Positions 52,602 through 62,096 of a DNA stretch of 64,000 nucleotides are shown here, piece by piece. The notes beneath the pieces were generated by a model. The model did no database searches. It was not told where the DNA came from and was given only the letters and a program-made list of their open reading frames with translations. The stretch is from NCBI RefSeq assembly GCF_001715295.1, contig NZ_MDKB01000002.1:1696313-1760312 (forward strand). The letters are read 5' to 3'. Within the stretch, counting starts at the first letter, position 1. Each line of letters begins with the position of its first letter. Origin of the DNA: Streptomyces griseus (lineage in GTDB: Bacteria > Actinomycetota > Actinomycetes > Streptomycetales > Streptomycetaceae). Both the position numbers and the translations under genes were made by a program.

Positions 52602-54059
52602 ATGAGTGAGGCCGAGGTGACGGTGCCGGCGCGGAGTGCGGCAGCGGGAGGAGCGCGCATTCCGGTCGTGCCCGGATTCGCGCGGCGCGCGGCCGGAGGG
52701 CGTCCGGCGGAGGATCCCGGGAGATCACCGAAGGCCGCCGGCAAGGCGCTGCGGCACCAGGTGCCCCGCTCCGCCCATCGATCGCTGGTGCTGCCCGCCG
52801 GCCGGCCCGACGCGGTCCAGGCGGTGGAGGAGTCGAACCGGGGCCGCGTGCCCGCCCTGACGCCGATCCGGGTGGGGCGGATGGCCGCCACCCCGTTCGC
52901 CTTCCTACGCGGCTCGGCCGGGCTGATGGCCCACGACCTGACCGGCACACCGGTCACCGGTGTCGGTGCACAGCTCTGCGGTGACGCGCACGCGGCCAAC
53001 TTCGGGCTGTACGGCGATGCGCGCGGCAATCTGGTGATCGATCTCAACGACTTCGACGAGACCGTGTTCGGCCCGTGGGAGTGGGACCTCAAGCGGCTCG
53101 CCACGTCGCTGGTCCTCGCCGGCCGCGAGGCGGGCGCGGACGAGGACACCTGCCGGCAGGGCGCGTACGACACGGTCGGTGCCTACCGGCGCACGATGCG
53201 TCTGCTCGCCGGACTGCCCGCCCTCGACGCGTGGAACGCCATCGCGGACGAGGAACTCGTCTCGCACACGGACGCGCGGGATCTGCTGGGCACACTGGAG
53301 CGCGTATCGGCCAAGGCCCGCAACAACACCAGCGCCCGCTTCGCCGCCAGGTCCACGGAGGAGTGCGAGGACGGAGGACGCCGCTTCATCGACGCCCCGC
53401 CCGTGCTGCGCAGGGTGCCGGACGCGGAGGCGGCGGCGGTCGCGGCCGGTCTGGAGGGCTACCTCTCGACGCTCTCGGAGGACCGGACCCCGCTGCTGGC
53501 CCGCTACGCGATCCACGACGTGGCCTTCCGCGTGGTCGGCACGGGCAGCGTCGGCACCCGGTCCTACGTCGTGCTGCTGCTCGATCACCGTGGTGAGCCG
53601 CTGGTCCTGCAGGTGAAGGAGGCGAGGCCCTCCGCCCTCTCCCCCTACCTCCCCCAGGCAGGTTTCGAGGTGCCGGAAGTGGCGCACGAAGGGCGCCGTG
53701 TGGTGCTCGGGCAGAAGCGGATGCAGGTGGTCAGCGACATACTGCTCGGCTGGGCCGAGGTCGAGGGCAGGCCCTTCCAGGTGCGCCAGTTCAGGAACCG
53801 CAAGGGAAGCGTGGATCCGACAGCGCTCGCGGCGGACCAGGTGGACGACTACGGGCGGATGACCGGTGCCCTGCTGGCCCGGGCTCACGCGCACAGTGCC
53901 GATCCCCGGCTGCTCGCGGGCTACTGCGGGAAGAACGCCGAGCTGGACGACGCCGTGGCCGATTTCGCGGTGCTCTACGCCGACCGTACGGAGGCGGACC
54001 ACGCCGAGCTCGTGCGGGCGGTCCGCAGCGGTCGCACGGCCGCCGAACTCGGTGTCTAG
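52602..54059 (+). CDS. DUF2252 family protein
   Basis: A 485-residue DUF2252 protein. The core has GDAHAANFGLYGD (about residues 126-138) and DLNDFDETVFGPWEWDLKRLATS (about 147-169), which resemble the catalytic HGD and metal-binding segments of aminoglycoside phosphotransferase-like kinases. The family is therefore thought to be kinase-like, with an unknown substrate. The ATG has a GGGGAGG ribosome site. It appears monocistronic. Confidence 0.9.
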   Translation: MSEAEVTVPARSAAAGGARIPVVPGFARRAAGGRPAEDPGRSPKAAGKALRHQVPRSAHRSLVLPAGRPDAVQAVEESNRGRVPALTPIRVGRMAATPFAFLRGSAGLMAHDLTGTPVTGVGAQLCGDAHAANFGLYGDARGNLVIDLNDFDETVFGPWEWDLKRLATSLVLAGREAGADEDTCRQGAYDTVGAYRRTMRLLAGLPALDAWNAIADEELVSHTDARDLLGTLERVSAKARNNTSARFAARSTEECEDGGRRFIDAPPVLRRVPDAEAAAVAAGLEGYLSTLSEDRTPLLARYAIHDVAFRVVGTGSVGTRSYVVLLLDHRGEPLVLQVKEARPSALSPYLPQAGFEVPEVAHEGRRVVLGQKRMQVVSDILLGWAEVEGRPFQVRQFRNRKGSVDPTALAADQVDDYGRMTGALLARAHAHSADPRLLAGYCGKNAELDDAVADFAVLYADRTEADHAELVRAVRSGRTAAELGV

Positions 54060-54127
54060 CGGGCCTCCGGCGGGTCTGCTGCCCCCGCGCGTCCCCGCGG
54101 TGCGGGCCGTGGCCATACGCTGGACGG

Positions 54128-55186
54128 GTGAGTCAAGAAGCCACCGGGGTGCCGACCACCCGGAACGACGTAGACGCGCAGGACCGGGACCAGTGCCAGG
54201 GCCGGCCCGAGGACCGGCCGAGCGAGCCGGAGTACGCGCACCCCGCGTCCCCGGCCGAGCTGCCCGACGGTCCGGACGGCGAACCGGCGGCCGGACACCA
54301 CCCCGGGGCGACGCCCGGTGACGAGGTCGGTGGCGGGCCCGGGGCCGGCGGAGACGCCGGTCGCGGCGCCGATGGCGACGACCGTGGCGCGCCTGCGGAC
54401 CCGTCGGGAGCCCCCCGGCCCGAGGAGCGGCTCGCGAAGGCTGTCAGGGCGGCCGAGCAGGCTCTGATCGAATTCGAGATCGCGGTGGAGACCTTCCGCG
54501 TGGAGGTCGACAACTTCTCCCGGCTGCACCACCAGAAGCTCGGTCCGATGTACGCGCGCCTGGACGAACTCGACGCGCAGATCGCGGAGGCGCGGGCCGC
54601 GAAGACCGGCGATCCGGAGGACCTGCGCAAGGCCGAGGAGGCGCGGGCGATCGTCATGCCGATGCCCGGGGTCGAGGAGCTCTTCCACGACTGGATGGAC
54701 TCCGACGGGCTGTCACCGGAGGCGGCGGCCATGCTCACGGAGCAGCCTGTCCGGCCGCCGAAGCGCGTCAGGCCCAGCGAGGAGGCGCGCAAGCTCTACA
54801 GGGAGCTGGCACGCCTGTCCCACCCGGACCTCGCCTCGGACGAGACCGAGCGAACGAGGCGCGACGAGTTCATCGCGCGTGTCAACGCCGCCTACGGGCG
54901 TGGTGATGTCGCGCTCCTGCAGGAACTGGCAGCGGAGTGGGCGGCGGGCCCGGCCGCTCCGGAGTTGCAGCTGAGCGAGAGCGAGGAGCTCTACGCCCGG
55001 CTGGAGTGGCTGAGCCGCCGCAAGGAACTGCTCACCGCTCTTGCGCGGGAACTGGAGGAGAGCGCGATCGGCTCCATGCTGCGGATGGCCCCGGACGACC
55101 CCGACGGGCTGCTGGAGGACATCGGGGAGAAGCTCCTGGCCGAGGTGGCCCAGCGCGAGGCGGAGTTGACGGCACTGGTGCAGTAG
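54128..55186 (+). CDS. J-domain-like coiled-coil protein
   Basis: A 352-residue protein. Residues 1-95 are disordered and acidic/Pro-rich. A coiled-coil region (about 98-165) is followed by a J-domain-like segment with the HPD tripeptide (ARLSHPDLAS, about 237) and the end of helix IV at INAAYGRGD-like NAAYGRGD. Further coiled coil closes the protein. HPD would contact DnaK, so it may be a co-chaperone, but the J-domain is divergent. The start is GTG. The rhodanese gene follows after 46 bases. Confidence 0.85.
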   Translation: MSQEATGVPTTRNDVDAQDRDQCQGRPEDRPSEPEYAHPASPAELPDGPDGEPAAGHHPGATPGDEVGGGPGAGGDAGRGADGDDRGAPADPSGAPRPEERLAKAVRAAEQALIEFEIAVETFRVEVDNFSRLHHQKLGPMYARLDELDAQIAEARAAKTGDPEDLRKAEEARAIVMPMPGVEELFHDWMDSDGLSPEAAAMLTEQPVRPPKRVRPSEEARKLYRELARLSHPDLASDETERTRRDEFIARVNAAYGRGDVALLQELAAEWAAGPAAPELQLSESEELYARLEWLSRRKELLTALARELEESAIGSMLRMAPDDPDGLLEDIGEKLLAEVAQREAELTALVQ

Positions 55187-55232
55187 CGTTTCCGGAGACC
55201 CTGGCGCGTACGTACGAGAGAAGGCATGACCC

Positions 55233-55577
55233 ATGAATTTCGCTCCGCTGCCCTCGGTGGACGTAGCGGCGGTGCCGGCGGACGGCCTCGTGCTGGACGT
55301 CCGGGAGAACGACGAGTGGGCGGCGGGGCATGTCGAGGGCGCGCTCCACATCCCCATGAGCGACTTCGTGGGGCGCTTCGGTGAACTGACCGAGGCAGCC
55401 GATCACGGGCGGCGCGTCCATGTGATGTGCCGGGTCGGCGGCCGGTCCGCCCAGGTCACCCAGTACCTGGTGCAGCAGGGCATCGACGCGGTGAACATCG
55501 ATGGCGGGATGCTCGCCTGGGACGGAGCGGGCCGTCCGATGGTCACGGACAGCGGAAACCCCGCCTTCGTCCTCTGA
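55233..55577 (+). CDS. Rhodanese-like sulfurtransferase
   Basis: A 114-residue single-domain rhodanese. The active-site loop holds Cys in MCRVGGRSA (about residues 70-78), preceded by VLDVRENDEW and GHVEGALHIPM. It should carry a persulfide for sulfur transfer, such as thiosulfate to thiol. The ATG has a GAGAGAAGG ribosome site. The gene ends the small operon and is followed by a gene-free region. Confidence 0.94.
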   Translation: MNFAPLPSVDVAAVPADGLVLDVRENDEWAAGHVEGALHIPMSDFVGRFGELTEAADHGRRVHVMCRVGGRSAQVTQYLVQQGIDAVNIDGGMLAWDGAGRPMVTDSGNPAFVL

Positions 55578-55900
55578 CTCCCGCTGCCGCTCCGGCCGTT
55601 ACCTGCTTCTTCCCCTGCCCTGCTTCCGCCCCTGCTCCTGCTTCTGCTTCCTGCCCCTGCCGGGGTGGCGCAGTGGCGCGGAGGTTGACTGGTCCGGGGG
55701 CTGGCAGCGGGGCCGGGGGCCGGCGGCGGGGGCTGGGAGCGGGCGCCGGACGTGGGGACGTGGGCGCCGACCGTGCGGGCTGTTCGTGCGGGCCGCTCGT
55801 CCCGAGCGTCACGCAACCGTGTCGGTCGCGTAGGGCTCGCCCCCGGAGGCGAGCGTCGCCCCGCTCCGTCTGTACCTCCTGAGGAGCCGAACGGCCCAGG
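55578..55900. other. Gene-free region with pyrimidine tract
   Basis: No credible gene. Bases 55600-55665 are a C/T-rich tract with repeated CTGCTTC and CCCCTGC phrases, followed by G-rich sequence, so a strong RNA fold is possible. It leads into the 45-bp minisatellite. Confidence 0.5.
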
Positions 55901-56035
55901 CGTACGGATCACGAGCGGACGGATCACGAGCGTGTGGGTCACGAGCGTACGGATCACGAGCGGACGGATCACGAGCGTGTGGGTCACGAGCGTACGGATC
56001 ACGAGCGGACGGATCACGAGCGTGTGGGTCACGAG
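55901..56035. repeat. 45-bp minisatellite, three perfect copies
   Basis: Three identical 45-bp units stand in tandem (55901, 55946, 55991), then a partial unit. Each unit is made of three related 15-mers ending in TCACGAG. Both strands stay open through it, but no protein family or start supports coding. The remaining bases to 56234 hold no gene. Confidence 0.92.
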
Positions 56036-56234
56036 CGTACGGATCACGGATACGGATCCACGAACGTTGTTGGCTCGGGGGTTGTGATCACGGGCGAAGG
56101 CCTCCGGGGGTGGTGGGGCTGTCCAGGACTGCACCGCAGCACCACACCCGGAGGTTCGTGTTCGACCGTCCTGCCCGGCCGACTGTTCGTAGCAGCCGCG
56201 CACGGCCGGTCATGGCAGGCGGGGGCACGGCCGG

Positions 56235-57296
56235 TCAGCGGTCGAAGTCGATCTCCACCTCCGGGGTGAGGGGGTGCGACTGGCAGGCGAGTACGAAGCC
56301 GGCTTCTGTCTCCTCGGGCTCGAGGGCGAAATTCCGGTTCATCCGCACCTCGCCCGACACCAGGAAGGCGCGGCACGTGCCGCAGACGCCGCCCTTGCAG
56401 GCGTAGGGGGCGTCGGAGCGGCCACGCAGGACCGTCTCCAGCAGTGATTCGCCGTCCTGGACCGGCCAGCTGCCGGAGCGGCCGTCAAGCGTCGCCGTGA
56501 GCTTGCTCTCCGCCGGAGCGGTCACCCGGGCAGCGGTCGGCGCAGCTGTCTTCTCGTCGGCGACGTGGAAGATCTCCTGGTGGATCAGGGCGCGCTCGAC
56601 GCCGAGCGTCCGCAGGGCCCTCTCAGCCTCCCGCACCAGACCGAACGGTCCGCACAGGAACCAGCCCGCCACATCCGGAACCGACACCAGCGCGGGCAGG
56701 AGCCCACCCAGCCGCTCCCGGTCCAGGCGGCCGGAGGTGAGCCCGGCGGCCTGCTCCTCCCGTGACAGCGCGGTCACCAGCTGGAAGCGGTCCGGATAAC
56801 GGTCCTTGAGGTCGGCCACCTCGTCGAGGAACATGGTCGAGGCCGCTGTCCGATCGCTCCGGATCAGGCAGAAGCGTGCTTCCGGCTCACGCGCCAGCAG
56901 CGTTGCCGCGATGGACAGCACCGGTGTGATGCCGCTGCCCCCGACGATCGCCGCGAAGTGGCCGGGGCGCGGGCGAAGGACGAAGCGGCCCATCGGAGGC
57001 ATGGCCTCCACCTCGTCACCGACCGTCAGTTCCTTGAGGGCGTACGTGGAGAACACCCCGCCGTCGACCATGCGGATACCCACCCGCAGCTCGGGAGGGT
57101 TCGGCTGCTCGGCAGCAGGCGCACAGATCGAGTACGACCTGCGGATCTCCTCGCCACCGGCGCCGTACCGCACGTTCAGATGCTGGCCCGGTGTGTGGCG
57201 GAAGGTCTCGCGCAGCGCGGGGGGCACGGCGAAGGTGACGGCCACCGCGTCGTCCGTGATCCGTTCGATCGCGCTGACCCGGAGCGGATGGAACAT
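56235..57296 (-). CDS. paaE: Phenylacetyl-CoA epoxidase reductase subunit PaaE
   Basis: A 353-residue reductase. It has an N-terminal FAD-binding domain (RRSYSIC, about 53-59), an NAD-binding domain (GGSGITPVLS) and a C-terminal plant-type 2Fe-2S ferredoxin domain with CKGGVCGTC and a fourth Cys (about 300-338). It transfers electrons from NADPH to the PaaA diiron centre. Its ATG directly abuts the paaD stop (TAG-ATG). It is the last gene of the operon. Confidence 0.97.
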   Translation of the reverse strand: MFHPLRVSAIERITDDAVAVTFAVPPALRETFRHTPGQHLNVRYGAGGEEIRRSYSICAPAAEQPNPPELRVGIRMVDGGVFSTYALKELTVGDEVEAMPPMGRFVLRPRPGHFAAIVGGSGITPVLSIAATLLAREPEARFCLIRSDRTAASTMFLDEVADLKDRYPDRFQLVTALSREEQAAGLTSGRLDRERLGGLLPALVSVPDVAGWFLCGPFGLVREAERALRTLGVERALIHQEIFHVADEKTAAPTAARVTAPAESKLTATLDGRSGSWPVQDGESLLETVLRGRSDAPYACKGGVCGTCRAFLVSGEVRMNRNFALEPEETEAGFVLACQSHPLTPEVEIDFDR

Positions 57297-57791
57297 CTAC
57301 AACTCCTTGAAATGGTCGAACGGTTCGCGGCAGGCCACGCAACGGCGCAGCGCCTTGCATGCCGTGGAGGAGAACCGGCTCAGCAGCTCCGTGTCCGTGG
57401 AACCGCAGTGCGGACAGCGCACCGAGAGGGTCAGCGGCACGGGCCCCGACGGCCCGCCCGGCCGCGGCGGCGCTATGCCGAACTCGGCCAGCTTGCGGCG
57501 CCCCTCGTCACTGATGTCGTCCGTCGACCACGCCGGGGCCAGCACGGTGACCACGGACACCTCCGCCACGCCGTGATCGCGCAGCACCCGCTCGATGTCG
57601 GCGGACATGGCCTCGATCGCCGGGCAGCCCGTGTACGTCGGTGTGAGCTGGACCGTGACGTGGTCGGGCCCGTCCATCCGCACCCCGCGGAGCACACCGA
57701 GCTCGTCCAGGGTGAGGACCGGCAGCTCGGGATCCGGAACCGAGCCCGCGAGCCGGTGGAGCTCCGCCTCCAGCAAGGTCTCCGTCACCAT
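57297..57791 (-). CDS. paaD: Phenylacetate degradation protein PaaD
   Basis: A 164-residue PaaD. The N-terminal part is a MIP18/SufT-like domain (PTYTGCPAIEAM, about 48-59), and the C-terminus has a zinc-ribbon-like CPHCGSTDT...CVAC motif (about 128-157). PaaD is thought to help assemble or mature the diiron/FeS centres of the epoxidase. ATG 57791 overlaps the paaC stop; GTG 57788 is an equal alternative. Confidence 0.93.
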   Translation of the reverse strand: MVTETLLEAELHRLAGSVPDPELPVLTLDELGVLRGVRMDGPDHVTVQLTPTYTGCPAIEAMSADIERVLRDHGVAEVSVVTVLAPAWSTDDISDEGRRKLAEFGIAPPRPGGPSGPVPLTLSVRCPHCGSTDTELLSRFSSTACKALRRCVACREPFDHFKEL

Positions 57792-58486
57792 GACGCCCCC
57801 GGGTGGCTGCGGTGCAGGTGCTGCATTTCGGCGAGCATGCGCCCGAACGGCTCGGTGTGCAGGCCCTGTCGGCCGGCTCCCGCGCTCCACGCGCTGCTCT
57901 GTGGGCCTGACGGAAGGCGCAGGGTGGCCCGCTCGACCACGGAAGTGACGGCGGACGACCAACTGCCGTGCAGCGACTCCCCGTCGACGTCGAGTCCCTC
58001 CACCGGTCGGAACAGCTCGCCGGTGAACCGCCACAGAGCGTCGAGTCCGTTCTGCATGCGCTCGTGGCTCTCGGCCGTGCCGTCACCCAACCGCAGGACC
58101 CACCGCTCGGCGTGGTCGCGGTGGTAGGCGACCTCCTTGACGGCCTTCGTCGCCAGGTCGGCGAACTCCCCCGTCCCTGCGGCCAGCTGCTCGTACAACA
58201 GATGCTGGTAGACCGAGAAGTACAGCTGGCGCGCGATGGTGTGGGCGAAGTCGCCGTTCGGCTGTTCCACCAGCTGGACGTTGCGGAAGGACCGCTCCTC
58301 GCGGAGGAAGGCCAGTTCGTCCTCGTCCCCGACGGACGAGAGCAGCATCCTTGCCTGGCCCAGCAGGTCCAGGGCGATGTTGGCCAGCGCCACCTCTTCC
58401 TCGAGGACCGGGGCGTGACCCGCCCACTCCCCCAGCCGGTGCGACAGCACCAACGCGTCGTCGCCGAGGGCGAGGGCCGCGCTCAC
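57785..58486 (-). CDS. paaC: Phenylacetyl-CoA epoxidase structural subunit PaaC
   Basis: A 233-residue ferritin-like helical subunit (ALVLSHRLGEWAGHAPVLEEEVALANIALDLLGQAR at the start is typical; shortened here: LGEWAGHAP, LANIALDLLGQ). It pairs with PaaA to form the catalytic core of the epoxidase and has lost most metal ligands. The GTG start overlaps the paaB stop (GTGA). Confidence 0.96.
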   Translation of the reverse strand: MSAALALGDDALVLSHRLGEWAGHAPVLEEEVALANIALDLLGQARMLLSSVGDEDELAFLREERSFRNVQLVEQPNGDFAHTIARQLYFSVYQHLLYEQLAAGTGEFADLATKAVKEVAYHRDHAERWVLRLGDGTAESHERMQNGLDALWRFTGELFRPVEGLDVDGESLHGSWSSAVTSVVERATLRLPSGPQSSAWSAGAGRQGLHTEPFGRMLAEMQHLHRSHPGASW

Positions 58487-58773
58487 AGGTGCTTCACCCC
58501 TTCCGGGATCTCGTAGAAGGTGGGGTGGCGGTAGGGCTTGTCCCCGGCCGGTTCGAAGAAGGAGTCCTTCTCGTCGGGCGAGGAGGCCGTGATCGCGGTC
58601 GACGGGACCACCCAGAGGGAGACGCCCTCGGAGCGGCGGGTGTACAGATCGCGGGCGTTGCGCAGGGCCATCTCGGCGTCCGGCGCGTGCAGGCTGCCCG
58701 CATGGGTGTGGGACAGTCCGCGGCGGGAACGCACGAACACCTCCCACAGGGGCCAGTCGGTCGAGCTGCTCAT
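58483..58773 (-). CDS. paaB: Phenylacetyl-CoA epoxidase subunit PaaB
   Basis: A 96-residue PaaB with the typical [18 protein letters not shown] start and SLWVVPS strand. It bridges PaaAC dimers in the multicomponent oxygenase. The ATG overlaps the paaA stop (ATGA), and the next gene paaC overlaps its own stop. Confidence 0.96.
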   Translation of the reverse strand: MSSSTDWPLWEVFVRSRRGLSHTHAGSLHAPDAEMALRNARDLYTRRSEGVSLWVVPSTAITASSPDEKDSFFEPAGDKPYRHPTFYEIPEGVKHL

Positions 58774-59795
58774 GCGGTCGCCTCCACGGGCTCTGCGGCC
58801 GCTCCGGACGTCCCGGGCCGTTCCGCGTGTCTGTCTGCGTATGCCGCTGCCGCGTCGCGGACCCAGGCGCCCTCTTCATGGGCCCTGCGTCGCTGGGCGA
58901 GCCGTTCCTCGTTGCACGGGCCGTTGCCCTTGAGTACCTCCTGGAACTCCGTCCAGTCGATCGCCCCGTAGTCGTGCTGGCCGAGCTCCTCGTTCCACCG
59001 GATGTCGGGGTCCGGCAGGGTGAGGCCCAGCGCCTCCGCCTGCGGGACGCAGATGTCGACGAAGCGCCGGCGCAACTCGTCGTTGGAATGGCGCTTGATC
59101 TTCCAGGCCATCGACTGTGCCGAGTGGGCGGACGCGTCGTCGGGGGGACCGAACATCATCAGGGACGGCCACCACCAGCGGTTCACCGCGTCCTGCGCCA
59201 TTTCGTGCTGGGCAGGAGTGCCACGGCTGAGGGCCAGCAGCAGCTCGTACCCCTGGCGCTGGTGGAAGGACTCCTCCTTGCAGATCCGGACCATCGCCCG
59301 GGCGTACGGGCCGTAGGAGCAACGGCACAGCGGTACTTGGTTGGTGATTGCGGCGCCGTCCACCAGCCAGCCGATTGCCCCCACGTCGGCCCAGGTGAGC
59401 GTCGGGTAGTTGAAGATCGATGAATACCGCTGACGGCCGGCGTGCAGCTTGTCGAGCAGCTCCTCGCGGCTTGTCCCCAGGGTCTCCGCCGCGCTGTACA
59501 GATACAGCCCGTGCCCTGCCTCGTCCTGCACCTTCGCCATCAGGATCGCCTTGCGGCGCAACGAGGGTGCCCGGGAGATCCAGTTTGCCTCGGGCTGCAT
59601 GCCGATGATCTCGGAGTGCGCGTGCTGCGCCATCTGGCGGACGAGGGAGGCCCGGTACGCGTCGGGCATCCAGTCCCGCGGCTCGATCCGATCGTCGGCC
59701 GCGACGGCGGCGTCGAAGGCCTCGGCGCGCGCCGCGTCCGCCGCTGCCCCGTCCGCCGCCCCCTGCGTCGCTTCCTCCGCGGTCACTGCCGTCAT
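58770..59795 (-). CDS. paaA: Phenylacetyl-CoA epoxidase catalytic subunit PaaA
   Basis: A 341-residue diiron subunit. Ligand motifs are visible in [10 protein letters not shown] (EXXH, about residues 90-99) and ICKEESFHQ (about 171-179). It carries out the epoxidation of phenylacetyl-CoA, the entry step of aerobic phenylacetate breakdown. It is the first gene of paaABCDE; an 18-bp palindrome 12 bases before its ATG is the likely operator. An Ala-rich first 25 residues is unusual but harmless. Confidence 0.97.
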   Translation of the reverse strand: MTAVTAEEATQGAADGAAADAARAEAFDAAVAADDRIEPRDWMPDAYRASLVRQMAQHAHSEIIGMQPEANWISRAPSLRRKAILMAKVQDEAGHGLYLYSAAETLGTSREELLDKLHAGRQRYSSIFNYPTLTWADVGAIGWLVDGAAITNQVPLCRCSYGPYARAMVRICKEESFHQRQGYELLLALSRGTPAQHEMAQDAVNRWWWPSLMMFGPPDDASAHSAQSMAWKIKRHSNDELRRRFVDICVPQAEALGLTLPDPDIRWNEELGQHDYGAIDWTEFQEVLKGNGPCNEERLAQRRRAHEEGAWVRDAAAAYADRHAERPGTSGAAAEPVEATA

Positions 59796-59807
59796 CCCGG
59801 ACTCCCT

Positions 59808-59867
59808 ACCGACCGATCGTTCGGTTCCTTGGCTTCAATGGTGAGTCGGAGGCCCGTAGGGTGTCAA
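59808..59867 (-). promoter_or_regulatory. paa operon promoter and PaaR-type operator
   Basis: On the minus strand a TTGACA -35 (59862-59867) is followed after 17-18 bases by a weak -10 (TCACCA/CACCAT). An almost perfect palindrome ACCGA-C-CGATCG-T-TCGGT lies at 59808-59825 between promoter and ATG, a good place for a TetR-type PaaR repressor. No paaR gene is in the window. Confidence 0.6.
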
Positions 59868-59886
59868 CCCTGTGGATGACTGAGCG

Positions 59887-60828
59887 GTGATCGACGGTGA
59901 TCGGGGCGGGATGGATTCGGACCACGGTGGGCGTGCTGACGGCGAGAAGCGTGCCTGGCCGGAGATACCCCGCCGGAACGGCGCCGGTTCGAGCGGCGGG
60001 CCCGGGCCCGAGGTGGTCGCCCCGCCTCCGGAGCAGACGGACACCGCGGCGGATGCGGCCGCCGAACCCGGGGGCATACCGGGTCCTGAGCCGTACGGCA
60101 GACGCGATTCCGTGCCGGACCCGGCGACGGCTCCGAGCACGGCCCCTTCACGGCGGGAGGGCCGGGGAATAGCCGGCCTGTCACTTCCGTACCAGATCGT
60201 CGCGGCCCTGGCGCTCTCCGTGATGGGGCTGGTGGCCTGTGGTCACCTCGCCATGGTGTTCCTGCACGTGGCCCCGTCCAACACACTGACGAAGCAGCAC
60301 GGCGAGCGCATCGACGACTGGATCTATCCGGAATTCGAACAGAACTGGAAGCTCTTCGCCCCCAATCCGCTGCAGCAGAACATCGCCGTACACGTGCGGG
60401 CCGAGGTCGAAGGGGCGGACGGCCGCATCACCACGCGCTGGATGAGCCTCTCCCACGAGGACGGCCAGGCGATCCGCGGGAACCCCCTTCCCAGCCACGT
60501 CCATCAGAACGAGCTGCGCCGGGCCTGGGACTTCTACACCGGGTCTCATGACGACGAGAACCGCCCCCGTGGCCTGCGAGGAGAACTGTCGGAGCGCTAC
60601 ATCCGGCGGATCGTGATGCTCCGCCTCTCCGAGCATGACTACGGGGGCACGGTCGAGCGAATCCAGGTGCGTTCCTCGGTCCGTTCCGTCGGTGCTCCGC
60701 CGTGGAGCGCAGAGAAGATCAGCACCGAGCCGAACTACCGGGTCCTCCCGTGGTGGACCGTGACCCCGTCGGACCTGCCGGAGGCCGGCGCGGATCAGGT
60801 GTCGAGCGGCGCAGAGGCGGAGAAGTGA
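59887..60828 (+). CDS. DUF5819 family membrane protein
   Basis: A 313-residue protein. Residues 1-95 are disordered and Pro/Gly-rich; one membrane helix (about 101-123) follows, then an extracytoplasmic domain with DDWIYPEFEQNWKLFAPNPLQQN (about 140-162), which is typical of DUF5819. The family is usually found next to an HTTM gene, as here, where the stop overlaps the HTTM start (GTGA). GTG 59887 is chosen; ATG 59911 is an alternative. Function is unknown. Confidence 0.88.
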   Translation: MIDGDRGGMDSDHGGRADGEKRAWPEIPRRNGAGSSGGPGPEVVAPPPEQTDTAADAAAEPGGIPGPEPYGRRDSVPDPATAPSTAPSRREGRGIAGLSLPYQIVAALALSVMGLVACGHLAMVFLHVAPSNTLTKQHGERIDDWIYPEFEQNWKLFAPNPLQQNIAVHVRAEVEGADGRITTRWMSLSHEDGQAIRGNPLPSHVHQNELRRAWDFYTGSHDDENRPRGLRGELSERYIRRIVMLRLSEHDYGGTVERIQVRSSVRSVGAPPWSAEKISTEPNYRVLPWWTVTPSDLPEAGADQVSSGAEAEK

Positions 60829-62096
60829 GCACATCCGCCGAGCCGCGCGGCGGCGTCCGGAACTCCGACCGCTCCCTGGCCCGCGCCATCCAGCGGGTCA
60901 CTGCCGAACCGCTGGGCGTGTACCAGAGCGCCGTCGTCCGTATCGGTGTCTCCGCCACCTACCTGTTGTTCCTGCTGCGCGAGCTGCCGAACCGCCACGA
61001 GATGTACGGCCCCGACGGCCCGTGGCGCTGGGACATGGCGAGGGAACTCGTCGCCGGTAACGACGCCTTCACCGTCCTGATGTGGTCGGACAGCATGTTC
61101 TGGTTCGAGAGCGTCTACGGACTCACGCTGATCTCCGCCGCCCTTCTGATGCTCGGCTGGCGGACCCGCGTCACCTCGGTCGTGTTCATGGCCGGTGTGC
61201 TCTCGCTGCAGAACCGCAGCATCTTCATGGGGGACGGTGGCGACAACGTCATCCATCTGATGGCGATCTATCTCGTGCTCACCCGCTGCGCACGGGTCTG
61301 GTCGCTGGACGCGCGACGCGCCGCACGGGACGCCGCACACCGCGCGGCGGGGCACGGGCCCTCACGGGATGTCGTGGGCCCGGCCCTGTGGGCCGTATCC
61401 GGTACTGTCCTGCTGCCCGCCATGGTGATGGACGGACTCGGCGGAACCTGGTGGCTGCGGACGCTCCTGTGCGTGCTGTGGCTGGGCAACGGCCTCTGGT
61501 GGGCCCTGCGCCGCTACGCACCCGACCGTGAGCTCCGCACCCTGCTCGACGTCCTGGCCAACCTGGCCCACAATGCCGCCCTTGCGGTGATCATGGCCGA
61601 GGTCTGCCTGATCTACGCGACCGCCGGCTGGTACAAGATCCAGGGATCCCGCTGGCAGGACGGCACGGCCCTCTACTATCCGCTCAAGCTCGACTACTTC
61701 ACCCCGTGGCCGGCGCTCTCCGGTCTGCTCGCGTCCAGCGCGCTGGCCGTCATGGTGCTGACGTACGCCACGGTGATGGTGCAGGTCGCCTTCCCCTTCA
61801 CCCTGTTCAACCGGCGGGTCAAGAACGTTCTGCTGGTCGTCATGATCGGGGAGCACGCCGGGATCGCCGTTCTCCTCGGACTCCCCTTCTTCTCGATGGC
61901 GATGATCGCGGCGGACGCCGTCTTCCTGCCGACAGGGTTCCTGTTGTGGCTGGGCGGCAGGGCGACCCTCGGCCGGCAGCGGCTCGTCTCCCGGGCGGGG
62001 GGCGGGGCCAGGGTGCCGGGACAGCGGCGGACGGACGACGGTGATCAGGAGCCCCTGGGGCACGGCCGGGACGGGGGCCATACGCTCGTCGGGTGA
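60825..62096 (+). CDS. HTTM domain membrane protein
   Basis: A 423-residue membrane protein with about 8 helices and the HTTM (horizontally transferred transmembrane) pattern related to vitamin K-dependent gamma-carboxylase, such as WWLRTLLCVLWLGNG and AGWYKIQGSRWQDGTALYY. The paired DUF5819 protein may form a complex with it. Substrate and reaction are unknown in bacteria. Start and stop overlap its neighbours, giving one operon of three genes. Confidence 0.92.
   Translation: MSTSAEPRGGVRNSDRSLARAIQRVTAEPLGVYQSAVVRIGVSATYLLFLLRELPNRHEMYGPDGPWRWDMARELVAGNDAFTVLMWSDSMFWFESVYGLTLISAALLMLGWRTRVTSVVFMAGVLSLQNRSIFMGDGGDNVIHLMAIYLVLTRCARVWSLDARRAARDAAHRAAGHGPSRDVVGPALWAVSGTVLLPAMVMDGLGGTWWLRTLLCVLWLGNGLWWALRRYAPDRELRTLLDVLANLAHNAALAVIMAEVCLIYATAGWYKIQGSRWQDGTALYYPLKLDYFTPWPALSGLLASSALAVMVLTYATVMVQVAFPFTLFNRRVKNVLLVVMIGEHAGIAVLLGLPFFSMAMIAADAVFLPTGFLLWLGGRATLGRQRLVSRAGGGARVPGQRRTDDGDQEPLGHGRDGGHTLVG

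Noticed and set aside
51965..53173. 402-residue minus-strand frame and overlapping frames in 52100-52600
   Set aside because: They overlap the DUF2252 gene in antisense and show only Arg/Pro/Ser-rich sequence without domains.
55403..56203. 266-residue minus-strand frame covering the minisatellite
   Set aside because: The repeated VTHTLVIR pattern is caused by the 45-bp DNA repeat; no start signal or family was seen, and it overlaps the rhodanese gene.
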